NCBI RefSeq assembly: GCF_002982115.1
Contig: NZ_CP019980.1
Span: 1,992,001 to 2,056,000 of the forward strand
Direction of reading: 5' to 3'
Source of the DNA: Lysinibacillus sphaericus
GTDB lineage: Bacteria; Bacillota; Bacilli; Bacillales_A; Planococcaceae
Length of the DNA stretch: 64,000 nucleotides
The notes under the pieces were generated by a model, which saw only the letters and a program-made list of their open reading frames with translations, was not told where the DNA came from and made no database searches. Made by a program: the position numbers and the translations under genes. Position 1 is the first letter of the stretch. Every line of letters begins with the position of its first letter. Shown here one piece after another: positions 22,254-29,673 of the stretch.

Positions 22254-22898
22254 TCATGAATATTCGTAACCATTTTGATACATATATGGATAATGGTAAT
22301 AATTTAGGTTGTAAGGCGGGTACATTTGCATAAAATTGGGTGAGCTAGAGGGAGTGGGAATGGATTGGTTGCATTCTTTTGGAGGACCGATATAAGTCGT
22401 AGGAACAACAGGCGCAATCGTTTGTTTCCATACATTTTCATCTAAGCAATACGTATGCGCCATAATTGCTGTTGGTGTAAATTTCAAAATATCAGAACCT
22501 AAAATAACTTCGGGTGAAGGGGCATCAAAAATAGCGAGTATATGCGTGTTGTCTGCATTCGCGACGATATAATGCCACCAACCCTGTGGAATATTTGTTA
22601 CCTGTCCAGATTTTATTGGGTAATTTTGAATTTGTTTTGTAAAAGGATTTAATAAGGAAACGGTAGCAGCACCAGAAATACAATAAACAAGCTCTCCTGC
22701 ATTTTGATGATAATGCGGTTCTACAACATTATTCGTACTTAGAAATATATCAAGCAAGGATACATTTTCTAATGTATTTAATTGGGCAGTACCGAGAATG
22801 TTGATGTAGTTTTGATTATCCTTTTTAAATAGGGGGCTTGTATTTACATCAAACGTAAACTGCGTGGATGGAGATGTGTAGTCGATGGGCAAAATCAT
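22254..22898 (-). CDS. Cupin-domain protein with Tyr/Pro-rich tail
   Basis: A 214-residue protein. Residues 55-145 form a cupin barrel with metal ligands in EPHYHQNAGELVYCISG (H-x-H-x5-E) and a second half around IPQGWWHYIVAN supplying the last His. This is the half-domain plan of oxalate-decarboxylase-type bicupins. The C-terminal 35 residues are rich in Pro and Tyr (MYPPYNLNYYHYPYMYQNGY), typical of spore-coat or exosporium proteins. The ATG at 22898 follows AAGGAAGG; the upstream ATG at 22913 has no ribosome binding site. A spore-surface role is inferred from the tail. Confidence 0.75.
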   Translation of the reverse strand: MILPIDYTSPSTQFTFDVNTSPLFKKDNQNYINILGTAQLNTLENVSLLDIFLSTNNVVEPHYHQNAGELVYCISGAATVSLLNPFTKQIQNYPIKSGQVTNIPQGWWHYIVANADNTHILAIFDAPSPEVILGSDILKFTPTAIMAHTYCLDENVWKQTIAPVVPTTYIGPPKECNQSIPTPSSSPNFMQMYPPYNLNYYHYPYMYQNGYEYS

Positions 22899-23034
22899 AC
22901 ATCCTTCCTTCATGTAAGTACATGTTCGTTAATATCACAGATTATGACTATAGATGTTGGTGCTTTAAGCGAACGCCTATGAAAGAGCTAAATAACAAAA
23001 TTGCGCGAGGGGTTTTAAAATTTTTATCTAATAA

Positions 23035-23196
23035 TCAATCATTATTTTGTATTTCAATTATGACCTCTTTTTCAAGTTTAGAATGCTGTTGTTCAGAATT
23101 CCCTTGAGATTTTAGATTGAACCAGATAAATAAGTTTAAAACATTTAAAATTACTATAATGATTATAATTGCGACTGCAACTTTTACCCAATTCAT
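23035..23196 (-). CDS. 53-aa single-pass membrane protein
   Basis: Starts at an ATG at 23196 with GTGAGGT 4 nt upstream. MNWVKVAVAIIIIIVILNVL continues to NLFIWF as one long hydrophobic helix (residues 4-26), followed by a charged 27-residue cytoplasmic or external tail (KLEKEVIIEIQNND at the end). No family is recognised. It is separate from the cupin gene. Confidence 0.6.
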   Translation of the reverse strand: MNWVKVAVAIIIIIVILNVLNLFIWFNLKSQGNSEQQHSKLEKEVIIEIQNND

Positions 23197-23628
23197 ATGT
23201 ACCTCACTTCCTTTTTATTTTTTGATTGGATTTAGATGAGTTTATAAAAAATTATAATATATTTCTGATAATTAATGAAGAAATTAGTTGCTTTAAACGA
23301 TTAAAATACAGTTTCTGCATTTCCTATTTTTCAGTCAGTGTCCCAGTGGTGAAAATTTATGAATACCTAGTTGTCTTCTACATAACAATACAAGTCTAAA
23401 CATATAAATAAAGGTAGCGAAAAAATACTAGTGTTTAACCATTCATAGAATCAAATCTAGTATTTTCACAATTCAACTACACCCTATTAAAAATTAAGGA
23501 AATCTTAAGTTTCAGCTTAAGTAAAAATTAAGATTTATTTTCTATACTATAAAAATAAGGAAATTACGAAACCATTTGAAGAATTAAAACGTATTGGTAT
23601 TAACAGAACAATTGAAGTAGGTGACGAA
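23197..23628. other. Very AT-rich intergenic region
   Basis: No gene could be supported. GCTTAAG and nearby AAATTAAG repeats at 23495-23530 are simple AT-rich imperfect repeats. A TTTCTATACTATAAAAAT tract near 23539 may hold the promoter of the hydrolase gene at 23629. Confidence 0.4.
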
Positions 23629-24177
23629 ATGGTATATACCATTTACATAGTATTGACAAAAACAGGGACCTTATTATCGAAAGCAATAGGGATGTATACG
23701 GGAAAAGAGATGAACCATGCTTCCATCGCCTTTGACCAGGAACTTTTTGATATGTACAGCTTTGGGCGAAGACAGCTCAATAATCCTCTAAGTGGCGGAT
23801 TTTTAAGGGAAAATGCAGAAGCTGGTCTTTTTGAATATGCGGATTGTGTGATTTACCGTTGTCGTGTTTCGTATTATCAGTACTTAGAGATGGAAAAAAT
23901 TGTACACTATATGTATTGCAATCGAGATCGATATAAATATAATTTTATAGGGCTTTTTGGTGTGATGATGCAAAAGGAAGTACGTAGAGAACGCGCTTAT
24001 TTTTGTTCGCAGTTTGTGGCAACCCTTTTAAAAATCGGTGGTCTGAAGATTTATCAAAATCCAGCGTTAATGACCCCCGACTGTATTGCACAGTTACCTT
24101 ATTTAGAAGAGATTTTTGCTGGTAAACTAGCAGATTATTTACAAGGTGTGCGACAACCCGCAATGCTGTATGGTTAA
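23629..24177 (+). CDS. Permuted papain-like hydrolase (YiiX/NlpC-P60 superfamily)
   Basis: A 182-residue cytoplasmic protein with the circularly permuted papain arrangement: the catalytic His lies early in MNHASIAF (residue about 29), and the nucleophile Cys late in AYFCSQFVATLL (residue about 125). Such proteins cleave amide or thioester bonds in lipids or peptidoglycan, but substrates are mostly unknown. TAGGTGA precedes the ATG. The gene starts an apparent run with a GNAT, a deoxyribosyltransferase and a UPF0145 gene, though a 90-nt gap separates it from them. Confidence 0.6.
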   Translation: MVYTIYIVLTKTGTLLSKAIGMYTGKEMNHASIAFDQELFDMYSFGRRQLNNPLSGGFLRENAEAGLFEYADCVIYRCRVSYYQYLEMEKIVHYMYCNRDRYKYNFIGLFGVMMQKEVRRERAYFCSQFVATLLKIGGLKIYQNPALMTPDCIAQLPYLEEIFAGKLADYLQGVRQPAMLYG

Positions 24178-24270
24178 AATCACCTTATTTAATTCCGTTG
24201 TATGCCTATCGAATACATGTAAGACATTTTTTTGATATAATGATTGAATGAAAAGAGGCGGGTGATAAAG

Positions 24271-24705
24271 GTGCAAATCATTGTAGTTGAAGGTGTACCT
24301 TATCATTGGGTGCAACCGTTACAAGAAATTCATGCACATGTATTTGAAGGTGCACATCTTACTCTAGAAAAACTGGAAAGTAAAAAAGACCTGCTTTGTT
24401 TATTTGCCGTGGAGAAACAGGAGATGATAGGATTTAAATTAGGCTACCCACATTCTGATGGCGTTTTTTATAGTTGGTTGGGCGGTGTTCACGAAAAAAT
24501 GCGAGGTCAAGGTATTGCTAGTCAATTGATGCGAAAGCAACATGAAAAAGTGCTAGAACTTGGCTATAGTAAAGTTCGTGCATACGGTAGAAATAAGCGC
24601 AAAACCATGCTCATCACAAATATTCACCATGGTTTTGATATTGTATCGACTTTTATTGATGATAAAGGTCGACATAAAATAGTGTTTGAAAAATTATTGA
24701 ATTGA
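24271..24705 (+). CDS. GNAT-family N-acetyltransferase
   Basis: A 144-residue acetyltransferase with the acetyl-CoA pyrophosphate-binding motif A in GGVHEKMRGQGIASQLMRKQHE (R-G-Q-G-I-A) and the following beta-bulge strand KVRAYGRNKRK. Substrate unknown. GTG at 24271 is preferred (GGCGGGTG upstream); the frame is open back to a TTG at 24244. It lies 7 nt before the deoxyribosyltransferase gene, so the two are probably cotranscribed. Confidence 0.8.
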   Translation: MQIIVVEGVPYHWVQPLQEIHAHVFEGAHLTLEKLESKKDLLCLFAVEKQEMIGFKLGYPHSDGVFYSWLGGVHEKMRGQGIASQLMRKQHEKVLELGYSKVRAYGRNKRKTMLITNIHHGFDIVSTFIDDKGRHKIVFEKLLN

Positions 24706-24712
24706 GGAATGT

Positions 24713-25195
24713 ATGATGAAAGCATATTTAGCGAATGGGTTATTTTCTTTAGGAGATCGCTTAGTAAATGAACGGTTAGCAACGGCAATTCGACAAGCGA
24801 TACCAGATATTGAATTATATGTTCCACAGGAGAACGATGCGATTAATGATAAGGCATCCTATGCGGATAGTTTAGCCATTGCAGAAGCGGATTTAACAAT
24901 GCTACAAACGAGTGATGTTTTAGTGGCTGTGTTAGATGGTGTAGAAATTGATTCTGGCGTAGCGGCTGAAATCGGTGCATTTTCAATGCTGAACCGCCCA
25001 ATCGTTGGGGTATTTACAGACGTCCGTCAACAAGGGCGAGAAAATATGATGAAAATAGAGGCGCTTATACGTGATGGCATTGAAAATCAATTTGTTTACC
25101 GTAATTTATTTGTTATCGGTTTAATCAAGCGCAACGGTGTCATTACGACTTCTATTGACGATGCTGTATTAGCGGTTCAAGAACTACAACAATAA
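24713..25195 (+). CDS. Nucleoside 2-deoxyribosyltransferase family protein
   Basis: A 160-residue Rossmann-like protein. AYLANGLFSLGDRLVNERLA forms the first strand and substrate loop, YADSLAIAEAD the second, and DSGVAAEIGAF holds the nucleophile Glu86, as in nucleoside 2-deoxyribosyltransferases that exchange bases between deoxynucleosides in salvage. GAGGA precedes the tandem ATG-ATG start. A deoxyribose-linked function (base exchange or nucleotide clean-up) is probable. Confidence 0.83.
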   Translation: MMKAYLANGLFSLGDRLVNERLATAIRQAIPDIELYVPQENDAINDKASYADSLAIAEADLTMLQTSDVLVAVLDGVEIDSGVAAEIGAFSMLNRPIVGVFTDVRQQGRENMMKIEALIRDGIENQFVYRNLFVIGLIKRNGVITTSIDDAVLAVQELQQ

Positions 25196-25207
25196 GGAGG
25201 AATGGCA

Positions 25208-25525
25208 ATGCTTTTAACAACAACGGATGTTGTTGCAGGAAAAGAGATTGAAGAAACATTAGGTTTGGTTAAGGGCAATTCGGTCCAATCGAGAAATATT
25301 GGTCGCGATATGATGGCGGGGCTTCGCAATATTGTGGGCGGTGAAATGAAAGAATATGCCGAAATGCTCGTGCGCTCCAGAGAAATTGCTACACGAGCTA
25401 TGGAAGAAGAAGCGCAGCTTTTAGGAGCTGATGCGATTGTAGCCGTCCGATTTTCCACATCATCTGTTATGGACGGAACTTCTGAGGTTTTAGTCTATGG
25501 TACAGCCGTAAAATTAAAAAGTTAA
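25208..25525 (+). CDS. UPF0145/YbjQ family protein
   Basis: A 105-residue protein of the YbjQ/YdfR type, which forms pentameric barrels of uncertain function, possibly metal-binding. Hallmarks are TTTDVVAGKEIEETLGLVKGN, GLRNIVGGEMKEYAEML and GADAIVAVRFSTS. The ATG at 25208 is 7 nt from AAGGAGG; another at 25202 is too close. It is the last gene of the GNAT-NDT unit and is followed by a terminator. Confidence 0.88.
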   Translation: MLLTTTDVVAGKEIEETLGLVKGNSVQSRNIGRDMMAGLRNIVGGEMKEYAEMLVRSREIATRAMEEEAQLLGADAIVAVRFSTSSVMDGTSEVLVYGTAVKLKS

Positions 25526-25533
25526 CTACTATA

Positions 25534-25569
25534 AGAGGACTTCAACCTACTTGGATTGAAGTCCTTTAA
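25534..25569 (+). terminator. Intrinsic terminator
   Basis: AGGACTTCAA pairs with TTGAAGTCCT around a 10-nt loop. Confidence 0.75.
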
Positions 25570-25753
25570 TATGCCAGTTTACTTGATAATACTTACAAAA
25601 AATCGGTATGTCCGTCTGTGAAGAATGGAATCTAATGCAATTAGTATTGCACTAATTATCCCAATTATATAGAAAATTCGTAGTTATAAGGACTAATGAT
25701 GTCCATCTCGTTTTGTATAATAAGAGGGTAACTATGTAGAAAGAGTGGGATAT

Positions 25754-26731
25754 ATGGTGGATTCACAACAAAATAAAGGCTATCGTGTCATTTCAATGTT
25801 CGACAGATTGATGGATGGTCAAGGAATTAGCAAAAAGCAAGAAGCATTTACACATCAAGTTGGTGAAAAAACCATACAACGAGATTTAGATCAAATTCGA
25901 GCGTATATTGAAAAAGCTAAACTAGACTGTCATTTAGAATATGTGCGAACAGAAAAAGTGTATAAGCTAACGAATACCGGGAAAAACGTTTTATCCAAAG
26001 AACAAGTGCTAGCGATTGTTAAAATACTTATTGAATCAAGAGCGCTTTTAAAATCAGAAATGAGCGATATTATCGATAAACTTATATCGATTGTTGCAGC
26101 AGATAAACAAGAGTTTATTCATAATATCATTTTAAATGAGAAGCATTTGTACGTTGACTTAAATCATAAAAAATCTCTTTTACATTTAATATGGGTAATT
26201 TCAGAGGCAATTCAAAAGAAAAAAATAATTAAAATTGATTATTTACGAGAGAGTGAGATAATTCCTTCACAAAAGATATTAAAACCTCTTGGTGTTATTT
26301 TCTCCGAATACTATTTTTATTTAATAGCTTACGATAGTAAGCATGAGAAGGACCTACCGATTGTCTATCGTATTGATCGTATCCAGCATTTTCTAGAGTT
26401 AGATAAGAAATTTCAAATCTCCTACTCCGAACGCTTTCAAGAAGGTGAATTTCGTAAACGCATTCAGTTTATGGATGCAGGTGAGCTGATGCATATTAAG
26501 TTTCTTTTTAAGGGGCGTTCGCCACAGGCGGTTTTAGATCGTTTACCGACAGCCAAAATTTTGTCCAATAAAGATGGACAATGCTTGTTTGAAGCGGAAG
26601 TTTTTGGTCGTGGTATTAAAATGTGGCTACTTAGTCAAGGGGCGAATATTGAGGTGTTGGAGCCTTTAGAATTGAGAGAAGAAATGATTGAAACAATCCA
26701 ATCCATGCAGCAAAATTATTTTTATATGTAA
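25754..26731 (+). CDS. WYL-domain transcriptional regulator (YafY type)
   Basis: A 325-residue regulator: N-terminal winged helix (about 10-65, with QVGEKTIQRDLDQIRAYIEK as recognition region), a middle linker, a WYL sensor domain (about 145-225, PLGVIFSEYYFYLIAYD and YRIDRIQHF) and a C-terminal WCX-like domain. WYL proteins bind nucleotides or nucleic acid and frequently control DNA-damage or defence genes. The ATG at 25754 is used; an upstream in-frame GTG at 25745 lacks a site. The next gene, of unknown function, could be its target. Confidence 0.83.
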   Translation: MVDSQQNKGYRVISMFDRLMDGQGISKKQEAFTHQVGEKTIQRDLDQIRAYIEKAKLDCHLEYVRTEKVYKLTNTGKNVLSKEQVLAIVKILIESRALLKSEMSDIIDKLISIVAADKQEFIHNIILNEKHLYVDLNHKKSLLHLIWVISEAIQKKKIIKIDYLRESEIIPSQKILKPLGVIFSEYYFYLIAYDSKHEKDLPIVYRIDRIQHFLELDKKFQISYSERFQEGEFRKRIQFMDAGELMHIKFLFKGRSPQAVLDRLPTAKILSNKDGQCLFEAEVFGRGIKMWLLSQGANIEVLEPLELREEMIETIQSMQQNYFYM

Positions 26732-26855
26732 ACGAGGAAAGTATACTTCATTTTTAAACGCATCGCATATTAGAACAAAAAAGTTATAAGAATGAATGAA
26801 AAGTTGACTAAATTCCCTTGCTATTGCCGACTATAAAATGAAGGGGGAATTTACA

Positions 26856-27365
26856 ATGTACTCACTTTCAAATTTCAAATTATTGGTTGAAAAACAGAAA
26901 AAAATTGATGCGATTTATCAACATTGCGATGAATTAAAAAAAACAACGATTACACCTAAAATTTCCGAAGAAGTAGAACGATTTTATACATGTTGTAAAA
27001 CACGTTTAGAACAGCAAGGTTTTAAGGTCACTTTGACATCTTCAAAATTAATTGCAGAGTATAAAGAGGCATTTATTACTATCGATAAGCATTCTAAAGA
27101 CATCGAAGAATGTATTTTTATTAATTTAAATAATTATGTGGAAGATCAGTTATCCATTATGCTAGACATTGAATATCAACAGTTCGAACAAATCATTACA
27201 TATAACCTAGATGGTTTTTCAACGGTTATAGAGCAAGTAAACGAAAAATTAAACCAAGCCAAAAATTTTCAAGATGCTTGTAAAGCCGCAAAGCTTATTT
27301 ATAAAAATAATCAAAACGAAATTTTTCATTCTGCTGACGAGGCAGTAAACTATTATTTTAAGTAA
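26856..27365 (+). CDS. Hypothetical 169-aa helical protein
   Basis: A soluble, charged, mostly helical protein (MYSLSNFKLLVEKQKKIDAI at the N terminus) with Cys-Cys in FYTCCKTRLEQQGF. No domain is recognised. AAGGGGGAA lies 6 nt before the ATG at 26856; a start at 26838 would precede that site. It follows the WYL regulator by 124 nt with no terminator between, but shows no defence-like motif. Confidence 0.6.
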   Translation: MYSLSNFKLLVEKQKKIDAIYQHCDELKKTTITPKISEEVERFYTCCKTRLEQQGFKVTLTSSKLIAEYKEAFITIDKHSKDIEECIFINLNNYVEDQLSIMLDIEYQQFEQIITYNLDGFSTVIEQVNEKLNQAKNFQDACKAAKLIYKNNQNEIFHSADEAVNYYFK

Positions 27366-27438
27366 AACACAAGGCATCATCCTTACTAGGGATATGCTCT
27401 GTTTCAGATGTCCGTTGGTAAAGAAGTGTTATAACCAT

Positions 27439-27468
27439 GATAAAAGGCATTGCTTGATGCCTTTTATC
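27439..27468. repeat. Perfect 12-bp hairpin
   Basis: GATAAAAGGCAT, loop TGCTTG, ATGCCTTTTATC. No T run follows, so it is probably a structural element or weak terminator. Confidence 0.5.
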
Positions 27469-27478
27469 GACAAGCTAA

Positions 27479-27512
27479 AGCATACTAGGAGTGCATCTTA
27501 GTATGCTGTTTT
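27479..27512 (+). terminator. Intrinsic terminator
   Basis: AGCATACTA pairs with TAGTATGCT, followed by GTTTTTAG. It ends the unit containing the 169-aa gene. Confidence 0.7.
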
Positions 27513-27532
27513 TAGTTTAAAAAAATAGAGCA

Positions 27533-27970
27533 TTAGGAGTCTTGATCCTTACAATTAAAAGCTTTTCTTATTTTATAGGTATTACAAGCAGTTCCTTGCT
27601 CATCGTAAATTTCTTTACCTACGACTAGTTCAGTATTGCGATTAGCGTATTCGTCATAGTTCGTAATCGACAGTACATCGTCGGCAGTCCAGTTTACATT
27701 TACACTGCCTTTGGCATCACTAAAATAAATGGTTTGTTCTTCGTCATGTTTTTGATGATATATAATATTGACAATCAAATTGACTCCACCTATAGCGCCA
27801 CCATAATTGTCATAATAAACTTGTGCTGAATAGTCACCATTTGGTGAAAGAATAGGGCGACCATATTTGATATCGCCTGTATAGAAAAATGTATAAGTAA
27901 AATGGTGATAAACAACATAAAGGCAAAATAGTAAGATTGGCATCAACAAATATAAACTCATTTTTTTCAT
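27533..27970 (-). CDS. DUF5412-like membrane-anchored protein
   Basis: A 145-residue protein with an N-terminal hydrophobic anchor (MSLYLLMPILLFCLYVVYH, residues 4-22) and an extracytoplasmic beta-rich domain: LSPNGDYSAQVYYDNYGGAIGGVNLIV, IYFSDAKGSVNVNW and VLSITNYDEY. This order matches DUF5412 proteins of Bacillales, whose function is unknown. AGGAGGT lies 12 nt upstream of the ATG, a little far. Two Cys near the C terminus (ACNTYKIRKAFNC) could form a disulfide. Confidence 0.65.
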   Translation of the reverse strand: MKKMSLYLLMPILLFCLYVVYHHFTYTFFYTGDIKYGRPILSPNGDYSAQVYYDNYGGAIGGVNLIVNIIYHQKHDEEQTIYFSDAKGSVNVNWTADDVLSITNYDEYANRNTELVVGKEIYDEQGTACNTYKIRKAFNCKDQDS

Positions 27971-28094
27971 ATTCTTCCATACCTCCTGTAAATAATACGA
28001 AACTTTTCATTGAAAGTTCCTAGAAAGGTAGTTCTCTTTTAAAAGGGTTTTTGCCAATTTTGGAGAATTGTAAATACTATAAAGGAGGAATAAG

Positions 28095-28628
28095 ATGTTT
28101 CCTATTGTAGAGACTGAACGATTAATATTAAGAGAAATAATAGATGAAGATGCAACAGACCTTTTTCGCTGTTTTTCCAATCACCTTGTTACCCAGTATT
28201 ATGGATTAGAACCCTTTGCAACAATTGAAGAAGCAAAAAAACTAATCGAAACTTTTTCGAAAAATTATAAGGAAAAAAGAGGTATTCGGTGGGGTATAGA
28301 GCGGAAAGAAGTAAAGGGCATTATCGGAACCATCGGCTTTAACGCATGGTCACCTAAACATAAGCGGGCAGAAATTGGCTATGAGCTGCACCCCGACTAC
28401 TGGCGAAAGGGCTATACGAAAGAGGCAGTAGCTGAAATTGTATCCTATGGGTTTGATAAGATGGAACTTAACCGGATTGGGGCAATTGTCTTTATTGAAA
28501 ATGTAGCATCCAATCAGTTACTAACTCATTTAGGTTTTCACAAAGAAGGCGTATTAAAAGAATATATGTATCAACAAGGGAAAGCACATGATACAAATGT
28601 ATATGCTATTTTTAATGATAAGCTGTAA
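28095..28628 (+). CDS. GNAT acetyltransferase, RimJ/RimL type
   Basis: A 177-residue acetyltransferase starting with the ribosomal-protein-acetylase-like head FPIVETERLILREIIDEDA, then GTIGFNAWSPKHKRAEIGYEL and the CoA-binding motif YWRKGYTKEAVAEIV, and the C-terminal NVASNQLLTHLGFHKEGVL. Substrates of this subgroup range from ribosomal proteins to antibiotics and small amines. AAAGGAGGAATAAG precedes the ATG. It is monocistronic. Confidence 0.85.
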   Translation: MFPIVETERLILREIIDEDATDLFRCFSNHLVTQYYGLEPFATIEEAKKLIETFSKNYKEKRGIRWGIERKEVKGIIGTIGFNAWSPKHKRAEIGYELHPDYWRKGYTKEAVAEIVSYGFDKMELNRIGAIVFIENVASNQLLTHLGFHKEGVLKEYMYQQGKAHDTNVYAIFNDKL

Positions 28629-28686
28629 AGCCATGAGCCCAAATTCACCTTTCAGTGCGTTTAGGCTCATTGTAAGAAAATAAGAT

Positions 28687-29085
28687 TTACTCCGTCGTTA
28701 TCGCCAGTAGAAAATTGTCTCGTTCGGATTCTTCTTGCATTTTACTATTGACTAACATTGCACCATACTTTACAGTTGTCATTTTGGCATCGACTAAAAA
28801 TTGTACATTGACTTTCGCCTTCTTGTTGTTGATAGGACAATCACCTTTAAATTCCACTACATCTTGTCCCTTTTGTGTCTCAAAATAAACCCAATATGGA
28901 TTTTCGCAAGCTGAAGCAAAAGCTTTTTCGAATGATTGGTTACTATTTTCGATTGAATAGTTTTTGACATATGTAATATATTCATTATCCGTTATGTCTT
29001 CTTGTGGACCATAAAAATACCAAAACACGCCTATTATGCCGATTGGTATAATCCATAAAATATTACGCTTACTTAATTTCCCCAT
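28687..29085 (-). CDS. Hypothetical 132-aa membrane-anchored protein
   Basis: Begins MGKLSKRNILWIIPIGIIGV: a basic N terminus and one hydrophobic helix (residues 8-26) followed by an extracytoplasmic domain with two Cys (FASACENPYWVYFETQKG and FKGDCPINNKKAKVNVQF) that could form a disulfide. The beta-rich pattern resembles small secreted immunoglobulin-like folds of unknown function. AAGGGGGA is 6 nt from the ATG at 29085; an upstream start at 29118 lacks a site. Confidence 0.65.
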   Translation of the reverse strand: MGKLSKRNILWIIPIGIIGVFWYFYGPQEDITDNEYITYVKNYSIENSNQSFEKAFASACENPYWVYFETQKGQDVVEFKGDCPINNKKAKVNVQFLVDAKMTTVKYGAMLVNSKMQEESERDNFLLAITTE

Positions 29086-29326
29086 TCCCCATCCCCCTTT
29101 ATAACCATATTTTATCATCTTGCCCCTATTATTTGCTAGCTCAATATAATATTTTCTAACTTAAACATTTTTCTTGTTATCCAAAATCTATATGGGATAA
29201 GGAGAAAGAGGTTATGTGCATTTAGTTTTTTTTCTATTTGAAGAGAGCATCGTTGCTTCGCTTCTGACATTAGGAAGTGCTATTTTAAATGGTATACAGT
29301 AAAATAGTTGTAGGGTATTTCACAAT

Positions 29327-29619
29327 AAGAGGCTGGGACAAAAGAGAAAAGTGTTAGATAGACTGCCATCAATCTAACACTTACTTGTTGCGCCGTTGTT
29401 GTCCGCTACGGAGGTGCTTTCCGCTCAGCACAGTAAGCCGCAACCCTCGCTACGCGCGGAATGCCCGCGTCTTACATTATGTGCTGTTCCGGCCGGAGTC
29501 ACCACCTCCACTACAACAACTAGTAACCCTTCTAATTTTTTATTTATTGCAAAGCAAGAATAGCTAAGTTAGCCAAGTTCTCCATTCCTTAAATCTTTCT
29601 AGTTATGTCCCAGCCTCTT
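29327..29619. repeat. 293-bp MITE-like element with 14-bp perfect terminal inverted repeats
   Basis: AAGAGGCTGGGACA at 29327-29340 is repeated inverted at 29606-29619. Inside, AAGTGTTAGAT (29349-29359) pairs with its complement at 29372-29382, followed by a GC-rich stretch (29385-29515) distinct from the AT-rich surroundings. There is no transposase. A degenerate relative lies at 3532-3632 in the opposite orientation. It fills most of the 590-bp gap before topB. Confidence 0.7.
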
Positions 29620-29673
29620 TCCATTTTTAGATAACAAACTACTAAAATATTTAAAAGAAGATGTGATCATTTT

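Noticed and set aside
22868-23107. 79-aa plus-strand frame
   Set aside because: Antisense to the start of the cupin gene and to the 53-aa membrane protein, both of which have better ribosome binding sites.
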